In this document: positions 13,430-13,541 of the stretch, piece by piece
How the letters are laid out: every line of letters begins with the position of its first letter
Position numbering within the stretch: position 1 is the stretch's first letter
Source of the DNA: Campylobacterota bacterium
GTDB lineage: Bacteria; Campylobacterota; Campylobacteria; Campylobacterales; Sulfurimonadaceae
DNA: 13,541 bases
NCBI GenBank assembly: GCA_013153755.1
Contig: JAADDU010000035.1
Span: forward strand, 1-13,541
Reading direction: 5' to 3'
Position numbers and translations under genes: made by a program
The notes under the pieces: model-generated
The model's database searches: none
The model's input: the letters and a program-made list of their open reading frames with translations, nothing else
What the model was told of the DNA's origin: nothing

Positions 13430-13541
13430 TTAATGACACCATTGTCTCTCACAAGGAACTCCATCATGATTTCCATCTATTTTTGTATTTGGACAATGAT
13501 TTATAAAATATGTAGCTTCTTCACAAGAAGTAATTTGTGAA
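13430..13541 (-). CDS. C-terminal end of an Excalibur-domain protein (runs off right edge)
   Basis: The minus-strand frame ending in TAA at 13432-13430 is open to the window edge and gives 36 residues. They contain SCEEATYFINHCPNTK and then DGNHDGVPCERQWC, which match the Excalibur pattern: an acidic DxDxDG-like calcium loop followed by GxxCE, with paired cysteines. Such domains usually sit at the C-terminus of secreted or surface proteins, often after a nuclease. The rest of the gene lies outside the window. It ends 16 nt before the first recognisable Fic codon. Confidence 0.75.
   Translation of the reverse strand, partial: SQITSCEEATYFINHCPNTKIDGNHDGVPCERQWCH

Overview
The window is low-GC DNA and its gene content looks like a free-living campylobacterotan (epsilonproteobacterium, Sulfurimonas-like). 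The grounds are the S12/S7/EF-G protein sequences, the AT-rich promoters with strong TATAAT boxes but mostly poor -35 boxes, and the mix of accessory genes. The genus is inferred; no database was searched.

Left part (1-3653): the first codons of a secreted protein leave the left edge on the minus strand, next to a small two-helix membrane protein on the plus strand. Then comes the minus-strand str operon rpsL-rpsG-fusA, without tuf. Its rpsL-rpsG spacer is unusually long (238 nt) and full of stem-loops. Middle-left (3654-5710): a compact minus-strand operon of thioredoxin-like protein, short-chain dehydrogenase and a lipoprotein with a possible TIM-barrel glycosidase fold. It starts from a near-consensus promoter so close to the start codon that the mRNA should be leaderless.

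5711-6456 has no conventional gene but is the most interesting stretch. It holds two tandem, same-strand copies of a ~255-nt element. Each copy reads, on the minus strand: extended -10 promoter, 5' stem-loop, a segment complementary to the Shine-Dalgarno and start codon further downstream, a 13-bp hairpin followed by a U tract (an intrinsic terminator), a second -10-like box, and an ORF for a tiny hydrophobic peptide (25 and 41 aa) sharing the core HTVGYLIIAVVYLLFAI. The copies are nearly identical except in the pairing segments, where they differ but each remains complementary to its own partner. This looks like a duplicated type I toxin-antitoxin (or self-masked toxin mRNA) module with diverged specificity. 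A conserved plus-strand extended -10 inside the peptide ORF also allows an AapA/IsoA-like antisense RNA. REP-like palindromes separate the copies and have extended the second peptide.

Right part (6457-12437): an AEC-family permease (plus strand, also probably leaderless) converges on a tightly overlapping minus-strand operon: SSS-family sodium symporter - anmK - amgK - murU - mltB. Together these describe peptidoglycan recycling: MltB releases anhydromuropeptides, AnmK and AmgK phosphorylate anhydroMurNAc and MurNAc, and MurU makes UDP-MurNAc. The symporter may import the sugar. The MurNAc-6-phosphate phosphatase that would link AnmK to AmgK is not in the window.

Far right (12471-13541): a RelBE-type toxin-antitoxin pair with a textbook promoter and a palindromic operator sits directly upstream of the recycling operon. 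Beyond it are a 5'-truncated Fic gene with an intact catalytic motif and the C-terminal end of an Excalibur-domain protein, which suggests a rearranged accessory edge.
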